From DAOTWP01 sp034435675 (GTDB lineage: Bacteria; Chloroflexota; Anaerolineae; Aggregatilineales; Phototrophicaceae), in contig DAOTWP010000090.1 of the NCBI GenBank assembly GCA_034435675.1, positions 1 to 19,547 on the forward strand: DNA of 19,547 nt, read 5' to 3'. The notes under the pieces are model-generated. The model was not told the DNA's origin. It ran no database searches and saw nothing but the letters and a program-made list of their open reading frames with translations. This document shows, piece after piece, positions 1 to 6,352 of the stretch. Position 1 is the first letter of the stretch; each line of letters starts with the position of its first letter. Position numbers and translations under genes: made by a program.

Positions 1-593
1 TTCGCTTCGTCCGCACCGGCAACATCAGCAAACGTCACCTGCGGGCGTTCCATGTCGCGCGTCACCCGCGCGCGGCTGCGCCCAAAGCTCATCGCCTGGT
101 CCTGCCCCATGCGCACATTGCGCATCATGCGCCACAGCAGCCAGATAATCACCACCGTTGGCACAATGGCAATCAGCAGTTGCAGCATCAGCCCGCTGCT
201 GTTGTCGCCGGGCTGCGAGGCGGTTTCAATACCTTGCAGCATGTCCGGCGTGACGCCCAGCCGCCCGAGCTGTTCATAGAAGAACAGTTCGCTCTCGGTA
301 TACGTCGTCAGTGTCGCCTGCCGGTCGCGCAGCGTCACAAAGACATCCGTGCTGCCGCGAATCGTGATCCTGCTGACGTTGCCCTCAATGATCTGCTGAG
401 CGATGTCGTTCATCGTGGTACGGCTGCCCTGCGTAAAGCCGCCCTGCCCGCTGAACATCACCACAATCAGCAGCAGCACAACAACCCCCAGAATCAACCA
501 GAAGCGCTGCGTGTTCTTCGGATTGAACGGAGAATTGTCATTATTCGACTCGTTCGGGGTCTTGCGCGGTGGTTCCGGTGGTCTGTTATTCAC
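1..593 (-). CDS. ftsH: ATP-dependent zinc metalloprotease FtsH, N-terminal part (runs off the left edge)
   Basis: Membrane-anchored AAA+ protease that extracts and degrades membrane and misfolded proteins. Only the first 197 codons are in the window. Seen: a polar Asn/Pro-rich start, a first membrane segment at about residues 36-54 (WLILGVVVLLLIVVMF), the FtsH extracytoplasmic domain at about 60-130, a second membrane segment at about 138-158, then the linker and the opening of the AAA module, VTFADVAGADEAK, a signature of the family. The Walker motifs and HEXXH zinc site would lie beyond base 1. The start is GTG at 591-593: an in-frame TGA sits just two codons upstream, and the next in-frame ATG would delete most of the first membrane helix. 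No strong Shine-Dalgarno sequence is visible. It is transcribed divergently from the padR cassette, and the family identification is secure. Confidence 0.95.
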   Translation of the reverse strand, partial: MNNRPPEPPRKTPNESNNDNSPFNPKNTQRFWLILGVVVLLLIVVMFSGQGGFTQGSRTTMNDIAQQIIEGNVSRITIRGSTDVFVTLRDRQATLTTYTESELFFYEQLGRLGVTPDMLQGIETASQPGDNSSGLMLQLLIAIVPTVVIIWLLWRMMRNVRMGQDQAMSFGRSRARVTRDMERPQVTFADVAGADEA

Positions 594-677
594 AGGAAAT
601 CATCTTTCGATACATCTTCATCATCATCATTGCCATATGACAGGATGGCGGCGTTTTGACGCCAGGTATTATGCAAA

Positions 678-706
678 ATGATACTGGTTGTTGTGTAAGA
701 GTTCAA
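678..706 (-). promoter_or_regulatory. Probable sigma-70-type promoter of ftsH
   Basis: On the minus strand, -35 TTGAAC (701-706) and -10 TATCAT (678-683) are separated by 17 bp, five of six matches to consensus in the -10 box. Transcription would start near base 670, giving a leader of about 75 nt. That leader contains a small perfect hairpin, GGCGT-TTTG-ACGCC as read on the plus strand (650-663), and an ATC trinucleotide run near 613-631. Predicted from sequence only. Confidence 0.6.
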
Positions 707-824
707 TAGATGCAGGATTAACGCACGAGGAAAACATCAATCTCTTACGCAATTACAATACTTTGCCCGCTGCTTCCCGTACACTGCACGTCCGTGCCTG
801 CCTCGACATCCGTCTTCTGGCGGA

Positions 825-853
825 TTGACACCCCTCGGAAACCGACATATTCT
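825..853 (+). promoter_or_regulatory. Probable sigma-70-type promoter of the padR-ABC cassette
   Basis: A perfect -35 TTGACA (825-830), a 17-bp spacer and -10 TATTCT (848-853) lie 38 bp upstream of the padR start codon. A short dyad CTAT-cc-ATAG directly follows the -10 box (852-861). PadR proteins commonly bind their own promoters, so the stretch 848-880 is a reasonable place to look for the operator, although I see no long inverted repeat there. Confidence 0.65.
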
Positions 854-890
854 ATCCATAGGTTTACGATGTATTGAACAGGATAAGACT

Positions 891-1208
891 ATGAACCTGA
901 AAGGCAGCCTGCCGCTGCTGGTGCTGCACACCCTCGCGCAGGGATCCAATCACGGCTACCAGATTGCCAAACATATCCGCGAACATTCCGCCGGGGTGCT
1001 GGACTTCAAGGAGGGCACGCTCTATCCCACCCTGCACGGCATGGAGCAGCAGGGCTTGATCGAGGCGTATGATGCCGAACTCGATGGACGCAAACGGCGC
1101 TTTTACCGCCTGACCGACAGCGGGCGCAGCGCCCTGCGTGCCGAACTGGACGAATGGACTCGTTACAGCGCGGCAGTCAATCAAGTGCTGCGGGGGATGC
1201 AGGCATGA
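891..1208 (+). CDS. PadR family transcriptional regulator
   Basis: Small winged-helix repressor, 105 residues, the usual size of the short PadR subfamily that lacks a long C-terminal coiled-coil domain. Seen: MNLKGSLPLLVLHTLAQG at the N-terminus, the typical HGYQIAKHI helix at residues 21-29, the recognition helix FKEGTLYPTLHGMEQQGLI at about 39-57, and the wing with GRKRRFYRLTDSGR at 66-79. The start is ATG 891, with AGGA at 880-883 seven bases upstream. An in-frame upstream GTG/ATG extension would run through the promoter. Its stop overlaps the next gene (ATGA), so the two are translationally coupled. In known relatives PadR represses a neighbouring membrane protein/ABC operon until a drug or envelope signal releases it. 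That role is inferred here from context. Confidence 0.92.
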   Translation: MNLKGSLPLLVLHTLAQGSNHGYQIAKHIREHSAGVLDFKEGTLYPTLHGMEQQGLIEAYDAELDGRKRRFYRLTDSGRSALRAELDEWTRYSAAVNQVLRGMQA

Positions 1209-2113
1209 CCTACCGGCTGGCTGAAACGGAAATTCAGCGCTGGCTGCGGCAGGCAACGCGCGGGCTGCCCGGCGCACTCGCTGCGCGAATCAGCGCTGAG
1301 CTGCGCGCCCATTATGAGGACGCGCTGGACGACCTGCTCAGCAGCGGGATGCCGCCTGCCCTGGCACAGCGCGAGGCACTGGTGGCGCTGGGCAGCGCGC
1401 AGCAGGTGCGGCGGCTGTTCTGGCAGACGCACGGCGCACGGGCGCGTTACGTCCGCGCCGGGGTCGCCTGCCTGCTGCCGTATATGGGCATGCTCGCGAC
1501 GGTGATGGTCTCGCACAGCCTGACGCTGGTGCTGCTGGGGCTGCTGACCTGCCTGTGTACGCTGTATCTGCTGGACACGCTGCGCAGACTGGTCGGCACG
1601 CTGCTGCACAACCCCTTGCTCGAAAGCGGCGTCCGGCTGGCTGGCAGCAGTCTGCTGCTGCTCACCGGGGTGATTTCAGTGCTGCTGCTCAACCCGCAGG
1701 CAGGCGCAATCGCCATTCTGGTCAATGACCCGGTGTTCGTCTACAAGGTGGATTATCCGTTTGCGCCCACCGCCACCATGACCCTGCTCTACGGGCTGTA
1801 TGTTGGTGGCGCGGCGCTGCTCGGCGCGGGCTGGCTGCTGCTCAGCGGCGGGCTGGCTGCCGCCGCCGCGCAGGACACCCTGCCCCTGCCCCGGCTGACT
1901 CGCAGGCTGCTCGCCCCGCTGCGGCTGGTGTTTCTGGTCAGCGGCTTCTGCCTGCTGCTTCAGGCGGCGGGGGTGCTGTTCAGCCACACCACCGGCTTGA
2001 TGATCGGTGCCAGCGTGACGGGTATCGTCGGCACATTGAAATTCGCGCTGTGTGCCTATGTCTTTTTCAAACTCGCCTACCGGGGCGCGCAGACCCCGGC
2101 ACAGGCAGCATAA
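1205..2113 (+). CDS. HAAS-like (DUF1700-type) membrane protein linked to PadR
   Basis: Polytopic membrane protein of 302 residues. The cytoplasmic N-terminus (about 5-75) is helical and carries ISAELRAHYEDALDDLLSSG followed by a segment that ends in LGSAQQVRRLF. This resembles the HAAS / permease-prefix domain that accompanies PadR regulators. Membrane segments are visible at about 86-103, 105-126, 146-163, 192-222, 240-260 and 266-290. The start is ATG 1205, overlapping the padR stop by four bases. The ABC ATPase follows after 23 bp. Family knowledge: such proteins pair with PadR and ABC exporters and may sense membrane stress. The substrate and signal are unknown, and the domain name is my reading of the sequence pattern, not a search result. 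Confidence 0.7.
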   Translation: MTYRLAETEIQRWLRQATRGLPGALAARISAELRAHYEDALDDLLSSGMPPALAQREALVALGSAQQVRRLFWQTHGARARYVRAGVACLLPYMGMLATVMVSHSLTLVLLGLLTCLCTLYLLDTLRRLVGTLLHNPLLESGVRLAGSSLLLLTGVISVLLLNPQAGAIAILVNDPVFVYKVDYPFAPTATMTLLYGLYVGGAALLGAGWLLLSGGLAAAAAQDTLPLPRLTRRLLAPLRLVFLVSGFCLLLQAAGVLFSHTTGLMIGASVTGIVGTLKFALCAYVFFKLAYRGAQTPAQAA

Positions 2114-2136
2114 CAACGTTCTCAAGGAGCCACACG

Positions 2137-3069
2137 ATGTCAACAACCGCAATCACGCTGGACCATCTGCATAAACGTTTTGGCAGGCGCGGCAGACAGA
2201 CCTATGCCGTCAATGACCTGTCGCTGGAAGTCGCGTCGGGGCAGGTCTATGGCTTTCTCGGTCCCAATGGGGCGGGCAAAACCACTACGATCCGCCTGAT
2301 TCTCGACCTGCTGCGCCCGGACAAGGGACAGGCGCTGCTCTTTGGGCAGTCCGCCCGCAGCACATCCACCGCGCTGCACCGTGTCGGCGCGCTGGTCGAA
2401 GGCGCGGCGTTTTACCCCTACCTGACCGGGCGCGGCAATCTGGAAGTGCTGGCGCGCACCGCCGGGACGCTGGATCGCGCCCGCATTCAGATGCTGCTCG
2501 AACAGGTTGACCTGGCAGACGCGGCAGACCGGCGCGTCAACGGCTATTCGCTGGGCATGAAGCAGCGGCTGGGCGTGGCGGCGGCGCTGCTGGGCGACCC
2601 TGATCTGGTCATCCTCGATGAACCGACCAACGGGCTGGACCCGGCGGGCATCATCAGGATGCGCACGTTTATCCGCGAACTGGCACACCAGCACGGCAAA
2701 ACGGTGTTTTTGTCCAGCCACCTGCTCAACGAGGTCGAGCAAATCTGCGACCGCGTGGCGATCATCCGCAAAGGGCAGCTTGTGCGCGAAGGCACCGTCA
2801 GCGCGCTGCTGGAAGAACACAGCATGACGCGCATTGAGGCAGCGCCGCTGGAACGCGCGGTGGGGCTGCTGCAAGCACAGTACGCCGTGTCGCGCAATGG
2901 CAGCAGCCTGACGGCAGCGCTGCGGCGTGAAGACGTGCCCGCCGCCGTGCAATTGCTCGTCGCCCACGATGTCGCCATCTACGAGGTGACGACCACGCGC
3001 CAATCGCTCGAAGACTATTTCCTCGCGGTGACAGACACCGCCGAATTCAGCGCGCAGACCAGCGCGTAG
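2137..3069 (+). CDS. ABC-2 type transporter ATP-binding protein (BcrA/CcmA-like)
   Basis: Cytoplasmic ATPase subunit, 310 residues, the normal length for drug or antimicrobial-peptide exporters. Walker A GPNGAGKTT is at 42-50, signature YSLGMKQRLG at 137-146, Walker B LVILDE at 157-162 followed by PTNGLDP, and the switch histidine is in SSHLL near 195. The Q-loop region reads GALVEGAAFYPYLTG, as in the bacitracin-export type, where glutamate replaces glutamine. The last 90 residues are a regulatory tail ending EDYFLAVTD, common in this group. ATG 2137 is chosen because AAGGAG (2124-2129) lies seven bases upstream; the reading frame extends further up, but into the previous gene. It works with the permease at 3225-4106. 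Export of a toxic or envelope-active compound is inferred. Confidence 0.93.
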   Translation: MSTTAITLDHLHKRFGRRGRQTYAVNDLSLEVASGQVYGFLGPNGAGKTTTIRLILDLLRPDKGQALLFGQSARSTSTALHRVGALVEGAAFYPYLTGRGNLEVLARTAGTLDRARIQMLLEQVDLADAADRRVNGYSLGMKQRLGVAAALLGDPDLVILDEPTNGLDPAGIIRMRTFIRELAHQHGKTVFLSSHLLNEVEQICDRVAIIRKGQLVREGTVSALLEEHSMTRIEAAPLERAVGLLQAQYAVSRNGSSLTAALRREDVPAAVQLLVAHDVAIYEVTTTRQSLEDYFLAVTDTAEFSAQTSA

Positions 3070-3123
3070 TCTGCCACACATGCCAGAGAGACGATCAGCA
3101 AACGCTGCCGCCGTCGCCTGTGC

Positions 3124-3147
3124 AGGGGTGAAGTTTGCTTCGCCCCT
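3124..3147. repeat. 24-nt hairpin, 10-bp stem with 4-nt loop, in the ATPase-permease gap
   Basis: AGGGGTGAAG - TTTG - CTTCGCCCCT, pairing fully as RNA with one G-U wobble. It sits in the 155-bp spacer between the ATPase and permease genes of the exporter cassette. It closely resembles the perfect hairpin at 5347-5370, including flanking GC before and CTA after. The copies differ at a stem position where both partners change (G-C to T-A). It may lower downstream expression or protect the mRNA 3' end. There is no U-run, so it is not an obvious terminator. Confidence 0.7.
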
Positions 3148-3224
3148 AACGCGAGAAATCACGACTATTCAGACACGCGCTGAGTCTGCGCTGTAATGCC
3201 GTAACCATGAAAGGACAACTGACA

Positions 3225-4106
3225 ATGCTGCAACAACAACGACAGCTTTTCCGTGCCGAGTGGCACAAAATCGGCGGCAACCGGATTGCCGTCGCCGGGT
3301 TGGTCTGGGTCTTCCCGATGGTCGCGCTGCTGCTGATGCTCTTCGCCAGCATCGCCGTGCTGCTTTCGCCCGAACTTCGGCAGACTATCGCCGCGGAACC
3401 GCCGCGCTGGACTGACCAGGCGCAGGCGATCTGGGGGCTGCTGAATGCACCCTTCAGCGGGCAGTTACTCATTCTGGCGTTCACGGCGGTGGTCTTCGCC
3501 GGGGAATACCAGTGGGGTATGTGGAAAAACCTGCTGGTGCGCCGTTCGCGCGTGCAGGTGCTGCTGTTCAAATATCTGACCGTGGCGGTGTTCATCCTGC
3601 TGGCGCTGCTGGCAACGACGGTGATTCTGGTACTTGGCGGCGCAGTGGTGGCTACGGCGGCAGGCGTGTCATATGGACCGGCGCTGACGGGTGAGGTGCT
3701 GGCGGATTTCGCCGGGAATTACCTGCTGCAAGCGGGCACAACCCTTGCCGGGGTGCTGATCGTCGCCACCTATGCTGCTTTCGCCGCGATGCTCACACGC
3801 AGCATTCTGGGCGGCGTGTTGATCGGGCTGGGGCTGTACATTGCCGAATGGGGACTGCTGCTGCCGCTGGCGCTGCTCAATTTCCTGTTCGACGCGCCGG
3901 GGGTCTTCCGGTTGGCGCATTTCACGCCGTCGTACAACCTGCAAAACATCCAGTCCTGGGCGCTCTACGGCGGACCGACAACGGCGTTCACCGATCCCGC
4001 TGTCGCCCACAGCGCAGGCACATCGCTGCTGCTGGTCTGCCTGTGGGTGGTGCTGCTGGTCGGGCTGACGGTGTTCGCCTTCCGCCGCCAGGACATCACC
4101 AACTGA
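3225..4106 (+). CDS. ABC-2 type transporter permease
   Basis: Membrane subunit of the exporter, 293 residues with six hydrophobic segments at about 22-47, 80-93, 116-145, 170-190, 195-220 and 265-286. The stretch GEYQWGMWKNLLVRRSRVQ (93-111) is the amphipathic coupling region typical of ABC-2 permeases that pair with BcrA-like ATPases. ATG 3225 is preferred: AAAGGA lies about nine bases upstream, whereas the upstream in-frame ATG 3207 has no Shine-Dalgarno sequence. The gene is separated from its ATPase by 155 bp containing a hairpin, a larger gap than elsewhere in the cassette. It ends convergently with the cyclase gene. No substrate can be named from the sequence. Confidence 0.9.
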   Translation: MLQQQRQLFRAEWHKIGGNRIAVAGLVWVFPMVALLLMLFASIAVLLSPELRQTIAAEPPRWTDQAQAIWGLLNAPFSGQLLILAFTAVVFAGEYQWGMWKNLLVRRSRVQVLLFKYLTVAVFILLALLATTVILVLGGAVVATAAGVSYGPALTGEVLADFAGNYLLQAGTTLAGVLIVATYAAFAAMLTRSILGGVLIGLGLYIAEWGLLLPLALLNFLFDAPGVFRLAHFTPSYNLQNIQSWALYGGPTTAFTDPAVAHSAGTSLLLVCLWVVLLVGLTVFAFRRQDITN

Positions 4107-4162
4107 GCCACTTACGGGAGCGGAGCGCCGCGCCTGGTACAGTGACGAGATTAATCTGGATA

Positions 4163-4191
4163 TCGGACAAGGGGATTAATCCCCTTATCCG
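4163..4191. repeat. Palindrome of the GGACAAGGGGAT family between convergent genes
   Basis: Arms CGGACAAGGGGAT and ATCCCCTTATCCG meet around a central TA. The 28-bp palindrome (4164-4191) has a single mismatched pair, which would be G-U in the minus-strand RNA. Fourteen bases, TCGGACAAGGGGAT, recur exactly at 5295-5308, and related arms appear at 5402-5421 and near 18031-18193. It lies 57 bp after the permease stop and 26 bp from the cyclase stop, so it could act as a bidirectional 3'-end hairpin. Long U-runs are absent. Confidence 0.75.
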
Positions 4192-4217
4192 GGTTTGCAA
4201 ATCGGTGCTTACAGCAC

Positions 4218-5021
4218 TCAGCCGTCAATGAACGCCACCGGGCGGGTCCATGCCGCGCCGGTTTTCCACAGTTTGATCGGGAAGCAGGCGACCTTAAAGC
4301 CAAACGGCGGCAGTTTGTCGAGGTTGGTCAGTTTTTCGAGCTGGCAGTATTCGCGGTCAATCCCGGCGAAGTGCCCCTCCCAGATCAGCGCCTTGTTGCC
4401 CGTCTCGCGGAAGGCAGCGGCGGCATAGCTGAATGGGCGATCCCACCCGGCGGCATCGGTGCCGACAATCTTCACGCCCTGATCGCACAACCAGATCGTG
4501 CCCTCGCGTCCCGTGCCGGGGTACTGGCTCCAGTAATCGAGCGTGTTCCACAGCCGGTCAGCGCCGGTCTGGATCATCACAATGTCCAGCGGCTTGAGCG
4601 TATAGCCGATTTTATCCAGCGCTGCCTGCAAATCTGCCGGCATAATCACCTCGCCGGGCTGTTTGTGGCGCATGTCCAGCACCACGCCATCGCTGAAGCA
4701 CCATTCCAGCGGAACCTCGTCAATCGTTTTGGCGGGGCTGCCTGCGCTGGTTGGCGCATAGTGGTACGGCGCGTCGAAATGCGTGCCTGCGTGCGTGTTG
4801 GCGGTGACAGTTTCTTCCGACCAGCCCAGCCCGCCGGGCAGGTCCTCGCGGGATGCGCCGGGGAACGAGCGCAGCATGCCTTCGACGCCTTTTTCGTGGT
4901 CAGTGTAGGCGATCTTCGGCGCGAGAATTTCCGCCAGCAGTTTGAGCGCGGGGTCGAGCTTTGCCGGGTCAATGCCCAAGCCCTCTTTCATTTCCAGACT
5001 TAAATCAATTAACTTCACCAT
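4218..5021 (-). CDS. Cyclase family protein (kynurenine formamidase-like metal hydrolase)
   Basis: Probably a cytosolic metal-dependent amide or ester hydrolase of the cyclase/KynB superfamily, 267 residues, slightly longer than KynB at about 210. Seen: DLSLEM near the N-terminus, then the hallmark metal-binding motif HAGTHFDAPYH at 77-87 (HxGTHxDxPxH), an IQTGADRLW strand at about 151-159, and GTDAAGWDRPF at about 187-197. The family includes kynurenine formamidase, isatin hydrolase and polyketide-type cyclases, so the substrate is undetermined. No kynurenine-pathway gene is nearby. ATG 5021 is supported by GAGGAG ten bases upstream. It is flanked by repeat-bearing spacers on both sides and appears to be a single-gene unit. 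Confidence 0.85.
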   Translation of the reverse strand: MVKLIDLSLEMKEGLGIDPAKLDPALKLLAEILAPKIAYTDHEKGVEGMLRSFPGASREDLPGGLGWSEETVTANTHAGTHFDAPYHYAPTSAGSPAKTIDEVPLEWCFSDGVVLDMRHKQPGEVIMPADLQAALDKIGYTLKPLDIVMIQTGADRLWNTLDYWSQYPGTGREGTIWLCDQGVKIVGTDAAGWDRPFSYAAAAFRETGNKALIWEGHFAGIDREYCQLEKLTNLDKLPPFGFKVACFPIKLWKTGAAWTRPVAFIDG

Positions 5022-5443
5022 CTAAAATTTGCTCCTCAAAAAAACTATCAACCGGAATGATCCATGCCCGCCAGTTTGGAGCTGGCAGTGAACGCTGAAA
5101 CCTCCCAATGCGGCTGTCAGAAAATTCGGAATGCTTACGCAGTGGCGGCGTATTCGCAAGGGGAGGGGCTAAGCGCCAGCCACCCTCCTCTGCGCGGTCA
5201 CCCGTTGCAGGGTGAAACATGAGCTTTTGTCTGTGGGCATGTGCCCCTGCTGCTGCTGCTGCTGCGCCGGGCGGGTGAGCAGCTATGCGTAAACTCGGAC
5301 AAGGGGATGATGCAATGCAAAAATTTAATCGAATAACGTTTTCCGCAGGGTTGAAGCATACTTCAACCCTACCAGCGGTAACCTGATTATTTTCTTAACG
5401 AGCATAATCCCCTTGTTCAGCAAGATCGGTTGATGGATAGTTC
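5022..5443. other. 422-bp spacer between the cyclase gene and the permease genes
   Basis: No credible gene. The cyclase-proximal part (5022-5240) should contain the cyclase promoter, but I could not pick convincing -35 and -10 boxes. A run of six CTG triplets lies at 5247-5264, next to a short GGGCA-TG-TGCCC dyad. The part from 5295 to 5421 is a nested palindromic element, listed separately, just downstream of the MalG-like gene. Two short reading frames here overlap known genes and lack ribosome sites. Confidence 0.6.
5295..5421. repeat. Nested palindromic element (MITE-like or structured 3' element)
   Basis: Outer arms GGACAAGGGGATGATGC (5297-5313) and GCATAATCCCCTTGTTC (5402-5418) are inverted repeats matching at 15 of 17 positions. 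They enclose about 88 bp that contains the perfect hairpin AGGGTTGAAG-CATA-CTTCAACCCT (5347-5370). The left arm is identical over 14 bases to 4163-4176. The right arm matches 18174-18193 at 18 of 20 positions. It starts 23 bp downstream of the MalG-like stop codon on the minus strand. It could be a non-autonomous mobile element or a transcript-end structure. Confidence 0.7.
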
Positions 5444-6352
5444 TTAGCCCTTCACCGCGCCGGCGGTCAGCCCTTCGACGATGCGCCGCTGGAAAATCAG
5501 CACCAGCACAATCAGCGGGATCGTCACGACTACTGATGCTGCCAGGATCGCGCCAATTGGCTCTTCGCGGACCACGGTCCCGCTGAAGCGCGCAATCGCC
5601 ACCGGAACCGTGTAGGCAGTGGGACTCGTCGCCGTAAATGTCAGCGCGAACAAATACTCATTCCACGCCGAGATGAACGCCAGCAACCCGGTGGTCACCA
5701 GCGCCGGGGCGGTCAGCGGCAGCAGCACCATGTAGAAGGTCTGGAATGACGTCGCGCCGTCTACCAGCGCTGCCTGTTCCAGTTCGCCGGGCAGCCCCTT
5801 AAAGAAGCTGACCAGCACCCACACCGTAAACGGCAGGGTGAAAATTGGATACGTCAGAATCAGCGCTGAAACCGACCCGTAGACCCCCAGTTCGCGCGTA
5901 ATCTGGAACAGTCCCGATAGGATCGAAATCTGCGGGAACATAGTCATCGCCAGCACCAGATACAGCATGATCGTGCGCCCGCGAAATTCCAGCCGCCCCA
6001 GCGCATACGCGGCAAACGACCCGACCACCAGCGCCAGCACCACCGTCGTACTGGCAACCACTGCGCTGTTCGCCAGCCCGCGCAGGAACTGCGGATTATT
6101 GAATACCTGGTCATAGTTAAACAGCGTCGGATTCTGCGGCAGGTATGTCGCCGGGCTGATCAGTTCGCTGTAGGGCTTAAACGACGAGTTCAGCGCCCAG
6201 TAGAACGGGAACATGGTGTAAACCAACACCAGCAGCACCACAAACCAGAAAGCGCCCCGCCGTGCGCTGTGCAGCAGGGCAGCCCGCCGCGCGTGTGCCT
6301 GTGCCTGTTCAGCGGTGTAGGTAACTGTGCGGATCTGTTCTTGTGTGCTCAT
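5444..6352 (-). CDS. Carbohydrate ABC transporter permease, MalG-like
   Basis: Inner-membrane subunit of a CUT1-type sugar importer, 302 residues, normal length. Six membrane segments are visible: about 33-52, 96-118, 128-150, 160-183, 215-238 and 266-287. The EAA motif that docks on the ATPase reads EQAALVDGATSFQTFYMVLLP (about 192-212), close to the consensus. TMFPFYWALNSSFKP in the first helix region is typical of MalG/LacG/ThuG proteins. Start ATG 6352 overlaps the stop of the upstream MalF-like gene by four bases (ATGA), indicating translational coupling. It is the last gene of the importer operon. No ATPase gene is present, as is common where one shared MsmX/MalK-like ATPase is encoded elsewhere. 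Sugar specificity cannot be read from the sequence. Confidence 0.93.
   Translation of the reverse strand: MSTQEQIRTVTYTAEQAQAHARRAALLHSARRGAFWFVVLLVLVYTMFPFYWALNSSFKPYSELISPATYLPQNPTLFNYDQVFNNPQFLRGLANSAVVASTTVVLALVVGSFAAYALGRLEFRGRTIMLYLVLAMTMFPQISILSGLFQITRELGVYGSVSALILTYPIFTLPFTVWVLVSFFKGLPGELEQAALVDGATSFQTFYMVLLPLTAPALVTTGLLAFISAWNEYLFALTFTATSPTAYTVPVAIARFSGTVVREEPIGAILAASVVVTIPLIVLVLIFQRRIVEGLTAGAVKG

Noticed and set aside
5005..5220. 71-codon minus-strand frame overlapping the cyclase start
   Set aside because: It overlaps the cyclase ribosome site out of frame, has no ribosome site of its own and no recognisable sequence.
5247..5264. CTG triplet run as a functional microsatellite
   Set aside because: Only six units in a GC-rich spacer and outside any gene; chance or slippage is enough.
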